Below, one piece after another: positions 14,345-16,998 of a DNA stretch of 16,998 bases. Source of the stretch: CAZRIP01 sp964600165 (lineage in GTDB: Bacteria > Elusimicrobiota > Elusimicrobia > UBA1565 > UBA9628); the NCBI GenBank assembly GCA_964600165.1, contig CAZRIP010000086.1, positions 1 to 16,998 on the forward strand. Reading direction: 5' to 3'. Position numbers and translations under genes: made by a program. How positions within the stretch are numbered: the stretch's first letter is position 1; each line of letters begins with the position of its first letter. A model generated the notes under the pieces. The model saw nothing but the letters and a program-made list of their open reading frames with translations, made no database searches and had not been told where the DNA came from.

Positions 14345-14529
14345 AGCGTAGAGACCTCATCAAGCACCTGACCGACAACGGCTGCGTCATTTTGCGCGAA
14401 GGCGGAAAATACTCCGTTTATCAGAACCCCAAGAACCTCAAGGAAGTCCCGATCACGCGCCACCCCGAGATGGAGGACTTCGCCGCGCGCAAGATCTGCA
14501 AGGCCCTCGACATCCCGTTGATGTCGTGA
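14341..14529 (+). CDS. HicA-like small protein lacking the catalytic His and a HicB partner
   Basis: A 62-residue protein with the HicA double-stranded-RNA-binding-like fold pattern: KRRDLIKHLTDNGCVILREGG, SVYQNP, ITRHPEM and a closing ARKICKALDIP helix. HicA toxins are ribosome-independent mRNA interferases whose catalytic His lies in the G-x-H segment. Here the corresponding position is Tyr24 in EGGKYSVY. No hicB-like antitoxin follows; the next sequence is a palindromic element and then a convergent gene. The ATG overlaps the stop of the CitE-like gene (ATGA), so it is produced with the hydroxylase operon. It may be an RNA-binding regulator or an inactive toxin remnant rather than a toxin. 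Confidence 0.8.
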   Translation: MKRRDLIKHLTDNGCVILREGGKYSVYQNPKNLKEVPITRHPEMEDFAARKICKALDIPLMS

Positions 14530-14536
14530 TAAACGT

Positions 14537-14602
14537 TGGGGTCAGACACGCACAAACTTACAAACGCTTCAAAGTTTGAAGCGTTTGTAGGGTCTGACCC
14601 CA
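14537..14602. repeat. Nested palindromic element (REPIN-like) between convergent genes
   Basis: Outer arms 14537-14547 (TGGGGTCAGAC) and 14592-14602 are perfect 11-bp complements. Inner arms 14559-14573 and 14575-14589 are perfect 15-bp complements around one G. The internal loop is asymmetric: 11 nt on the left and 2 nt on the right. It is AT-richer than its surroundings and lies 8 nt after the HicA-like stop and 7 nt before the sulP stop. It may act as a bidirectional terminator. The GGGGTCAGAC ends resemble dispersed REP sequences associated with IS200-like transposases; this is recalled, not checked. Confidence 0.65.
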
Positions 14603-14609
14603 CCATCTT

Positions 14610-16274
14610 TTATAAAGTCGTCAGGACTGCTTTTAATCCCTCGCCGGCGACGTTCTCGGCGCCGAAGCGCTCCACCAAGCCCGCACGCGTGAGCGCCGAG
14701 CGCGGCTGCAGACGGACTCCCGCCAGCATGAAGCGCGTGCCGGCGCGCCGGCACGCGTCGTGGAGGTCCGTCAGCGCCCGCAAGGCCGTCGCGTCGAGGG
14801 CGAGGACGTCGTCCATGCCGAGGACGAGCGTCTTTGGAGGATCAGCGCCGAGAAACATCAGGTCGCGCAGCTGCTCGACGACGCCGAACACGAGCGCCCC
14901 CTGCGCCTCGTAAGCGGCGACGCCCGGCGGGATTTTGAACGCGGGACGGTCTCCGCCCGTCCCCGGCTCGGGCGCGCCGATGAAGCCGTGTACGGCCGAG
15001 ACCTCGCTCATGCGCTTCAAGAACAGCGCCATCGCGAGCAGCATGCCGATCTCGACGGCGACCGTCAAATCGACGAGGACGGTCAGGAAGAAGGTCACGA
15101 GAAGGACGGCCACGTCCGACTTCGGCGCGCGCAACAGCGCCTTGAAGGACCGCCACTCGCTCATGTGGTAGCAGACGACGACGAGGATCGCGGCGAGCGC
15201 GCACAGGGGGATCGCCGCCGCCCAGCGCCCGAAGAGCAGCACGATCGATAAAAGCGTCGCCGCGTGGACGATCCCGGCGATCGGCGTCCGGCCGCCGTTC
15301 TTGACGTTGGTCGCCGTGCGCGCGATCGCGCCGGTGGCGGGGATGCCGCCGAAGACGGCCGAGGCGAGGTTCGCGAAGCCTTGCCCGATGAGCTCGGTGT
15401 TCGAGCGGTGGCGCCCTCCGATCATGCTGTCCGCGACCGTGGCGGAGAGGAGCGATTCGATCGAGCCGAGCATGGCTATCGTGAACGCGGGTCCGATCAG
15501 CTCGCGCCAGCGCGCCAAGCCGGCGAGGGGCAGCGTCGGAAGCGGCAAGCCGCGCGGCAGCTCGCCGAAGCGCGTCCCGATGGTCTCGACGGGGAGGTGG
15601 TAGCGGCGGGCGACGATCGAGGCCGCGACGATCGCGACGATCGGGCCCGGCACGCGGCGGCTGACGCGCGGCCAGAAGACGATGACGGCCAGGCAGGCGG
15701 CGGCCAGGGCGACGGTCGCCGGCTCGAGGGTCCCGATATGCTCGAGATAGAGGCGCCATTTCGCGACGAAATCGGCCGGCGACGGCCCCGTCCGCAGCCC
15801 GAGCAAATCCGGGATCTGCGAGCTGAAGATCACGACGGCGATGCCGGATGTGAAGCCCACCGTGACCGGATACGGGACGAACTTGATGACGGCGCCCAGG
15901 CGCGCGATGCCCATCAGGATCAGGATCGCGCCGGCCATGAGCGTCGCCGCCGTCAGGCCGTCGACGCCGTGCTGCTCGACGATCTTATAGACGATCACGA
16001 CGAAGGCGCCCGTCGGGCCGCCGATCTGCACGCGCGAGCCGCCGAGGGCCGAGACGACGGCGCCGGCCACGATCGCCGTGACGAGGCCGCGTTCGGGCGT
16101 GACCCCCGAGGCGATGCCGAAGGCGATCGCCAAAGGCAGCGCGATCATCCCGACGATCACGCCCGCGAGCGCGTCCGAGGCGAGGTCCTTCCAGCCGTAG
16201 CCGCGCAGCGTCGTCAGCAGCTTCGGCCGGAAGACGCTGTTTGAGTAGGCGGTGCTATGAGAGGATGGGATCAT
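14610..16274 (-). CDS. SulP family anion transporter with C-terminal STAS domain
   Basis: A 554-residue SulP permease. The N-terminal membrane domain begins after GWKDLASDALAGVIVG and includes ALPLAIAFGIASGV, the substrate-site region GPTGAFVVIV, VGFTSGIAVVI and the FGGIPATGAIARTATN signature. About 12-14 hydrophobic segments are visible up to residue 420. The C-terminal 110 residues form a STAS domain (AAYEAQGALVFGVVEQL, LGMDDVLALDATALRAL). Family members move sulfate, bicarbonate or dicarboxylates by Na+ or H+ symport or exchange; the substrate is not predictable here. The ATG overlaps the stop of the DUF1858 gene (ATGA at 16271-16274). The stop lies 7 nt from the palindrome that separates it from the convergent hydroxylase operon. 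Confidence 0.94.
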   Translation of the reverse strand: MIPSSHSTAYSNSVFRPKLLTTLRGYGWKDLASDALAGVIVGMIALPLAIAFGIASGVTPERGLVTAIVAGAVVSALGGSRVQIGGPTGAFVVIVYKIVEQHGVDGLTAATLMAGAILILMGIARLGAVIKFVPYPVTVGFTSGIAVVIFSSQIPDLLGLRTGPSPADFVAKWRLYLEHIGTLEPATVALAAACLAVIVFWPRVSRRVPGPIVAIVAASIVARRYHLPVETIGTRFGELPRGLPLPTLPLAGLARWRELIGPAFTIAMLGSIESLLSATVADSMIGGRHRSNTELIGQGFANLASAVFGGIPATGAIARTATNVKNGGRTPIAGIVHAATLLSIVLLFGRWAAAIPLCALAAILVVVCYHMSEWRSFKALLRAPKSDVAVLLVTFFLTVLVDLTVAVEIGMLLAMALFLKRMSEVSAVHGFIGAPEPGTGGDRPAFKIPPGVAAYEAQGALVFGVVEQLRDLMFLGADPPKTLVLGMDDVLALDATALRALTDLHDACRRAGTRFMLAGVRLQPRSALTRAGLVERFGAENVAGEGLKAVLTTL

Positions 16275-16471
16275 GCCGAGCCGTCGGCGGCTTGCAACAC
16301 CTCGGCCATCACGAGATCGGGATCGAGCCCGCGCGCGAGCGCCGCCACGGCGATCGTGTGAGTCCCCTCGCAGCAGCCCATCCTATGCCGGGCGAAGACG
16401 GCGTGCGTCGCGGGAAACCGCGCCATGACGTCGCGGATGCGCATGTCGGACCGCAGGTCCTGCGAGCTCAT
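16271..16471 (-). CDS. DUF1858 domain protein
   Basis: A 66-residue protein consisting almost entirely of a DUF1858 domain. RIRDVMARFPATHAVFARHRMGCCEGTHTI-type sequence spans 11-40, followed by AVAALARGLDPDLVMAEVL. The paired Cys33-Cys34 sits where the family has its 'G-x-x-C-C' motif, which also occurs at the N-terminus of ScdA/RIC-type proteins and suggests a redox or metal role. ATG 16471 is used; ATG 16444 is a second possible start that still keeps the domain. It overlaps the SulP start by 4 nt, so the two proteins are probably made in a fixed ratio. It starts 32 nt after the sigma-54 gene ends. Confidence 0.8.
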   Translation of the reverse strand: MSSQDLRSDMRIRDVMARFPATHAVFARHRMGCCEGTHTIAVAALARGLDPDLVMAEVLQAADGSA

Positions 16472-16503
16472 GCGATAGGCGTCGCAACGCGACGGCCAGA
16501 GGC

Positions 16504-16998
16504 TCAGGGCTTGCGGGCGTCGGGCGGGGAGGACAGCAGCTCGTGGCGGACGGCGTTGACGGTGCGCCGCGAGATGGCGATGCCGTGCTCTTTCTTGAGC
16601 CGCTCGGCCAGCGCGGCGTCGGTCGGCGAGGCGTCCTCGGCGAGCCAGCGCCCGAGGATCAGGCGCAGCTGCCGGCGGCGGCCGGGCAGCAGCTCGATGA
16701 GCGGGACTTCTTTTTCCCATGGCAGGCGCACGCTGCGCTCCGCGAGCGCGCGGGAGACCGTGCTCGGGGCCAAGTCGAGGCGCCGCGCGAGCATCCGCAG
16801 GCTCACGGGCTTCTTGGCCTCGTCGCGGCGCGTCTCGAGGTAACCCGCCTGCACCTTCGAGAGGGTCTCGAGGATGCGGAACATCGTGCTCTGGCGCAGG
16901 TTGATCGTCTCGAGCCGCTTGAGCAGGCCGGGCAGCCTCTTGAGCTCGGGCCCGGGGAGCCGGCGCGGCCGCCGAGAGTCCTGAGACAAAGAAGAGGC
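16504..16998 (-). CDS. rpoN: RNA polymerase sigma-54 factor, C-terminal part (5' end outside window)
   Basis: The frame is open to the window edge, giving 164 C-terminal residues. RQSTMFRILETLSKVQAGYLE matches the end of the core-binding region. SLRMLARRLDLAPSTVSRAL is the helix-turn-helix that reads the -12 element. ISRRTVNAVRHELL is the RpoN box that reads the -24 element, where canonical factors have ARRTVAKYRE. Between these, the usual FF-S-S-G segment is replaced by an Arg-rich stretch (LLPGRRRQLRLILGRWL), so this is a divergent member. A TTG at 16989 could be read as a start of a stand-alone DNA-binding protein, but continuation beyond the window is more likely. DUF1858 and sulP follow on the same strand. 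Confidence 0.82.
   Translation of the reverse strand, partial: ASSLSQDSRRPRRLPGPELKRLPGLLKRLETINLRQSTMFRILETLSKVQAGYLETRRDEAKKPVSLRMLARRLDLAPSTVSRALAERSVRLPWEKEVPLIELLPGRRRQLRLILGRWLAEDASPTDAALAERLKKEHGIAISRRTVNAVRHELLSSPPDARKP

Noticed and set aside
14341..14529. Active type II toxin-antitoxin locus
   Set aside because: There is no HicB-like gene on either side, and the catalytic His is replaced by Tyr.
15264..16244. 326-codon open frame on the plus strand
   Set aside because: It is antisense to the SulP gene. The Asp/Arg/Gly-rich translation has no recognisable structure.
16504..16989. Stand-alone sigma-54 DNA-binding protein starting at TTG 16989
   Set aside because: The frame is open to the window edge and the N-terminal part matches the end of the core-binding region, so a full-length gene running off the window is more likely.

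Overview
This is a strongly GC-rich bacterial window with little intergenic space and many stop/start overlaps of the ATGA, GTGA and TAATG type. No rRNA, tRNA, CRISPR array or insertion sequence was seen. The lineage cannot be proved from the sequence. The long Ala/Pro-rich secreted N-terminus on a phosphatidylserine-synthase-like protein, together with a sigma-54 protein, reminded me of Elusimicrobiota; treat that as a guess.

Layout. (1) Minus strand, 4803 to 1: two CheY/Rcp1-like response regulators, an XdhC-type molybdenum-cofactor insertase, a class I/II aminotransferase, MoaA, a hairpin-rich 77-nt gap, and a MoaC-MoaB fusion that runs off the left edge. (2) Plus strand, 4858-5786: a DUF3592-like membrane protein coupled to an NlpC/P60 lipoprotein. 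(3) Minus, 5783-6979: an unrecognised secreted proline-rich protein with a C-terminal glycine-zipper membrane segment. (4) Plus, 7163-8437: a PssA-like CDP-alcohol phosphatidyltransferase with a secreted-type extension; its 3' end overlaps a zincin metallopeptidase gene on the other strand. (5) Minus, 9411-8301: CvpA-like membrane protein, then the zincin. (6) Plus, 9461-14529: a three-subunit molybdenum hydroxylase of the xanthine dehydrogenase family (Mo subunit, 2Fe-2S subunit, FAD subunit), a CitE/HpcH-like lyase and a HicA-like small protein, each overlapping the next by 4 nt or nearly so. (7) Minus, 16998-14610: the C-terminal part of a sigma-54 factor, a DUF1858 protein and a SulP-STAS anion transporter.

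How the genes fit together. MoaA and MoaC-MoaB make molybdopterin, XdhC-type proteins load sulfurated cofactor, and the hydroxylase consumes it, so blocks 1 and 6 form one functional unit split over two operons. The CitE-like lyase and the aminotransferase are candidates for using a downstream product such as glyoxylate, but no later purine-catabolic enzyme lies in the window.

Most notable signals. Every operon head visible here has a -10-like hexamer only about 6-10 nt before a plausible start codon and no Shine-Dalgarno sequence, which points to leaderless transcripts. Two mutually exclusive long hairpins lie between moaA and moaC. A HicA-like protein without an antitoxin has Tyr in place of the catalytic His. 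Three palindromic elements resemble REP/REPIN sequences, and one of them lies inside coding sequence.
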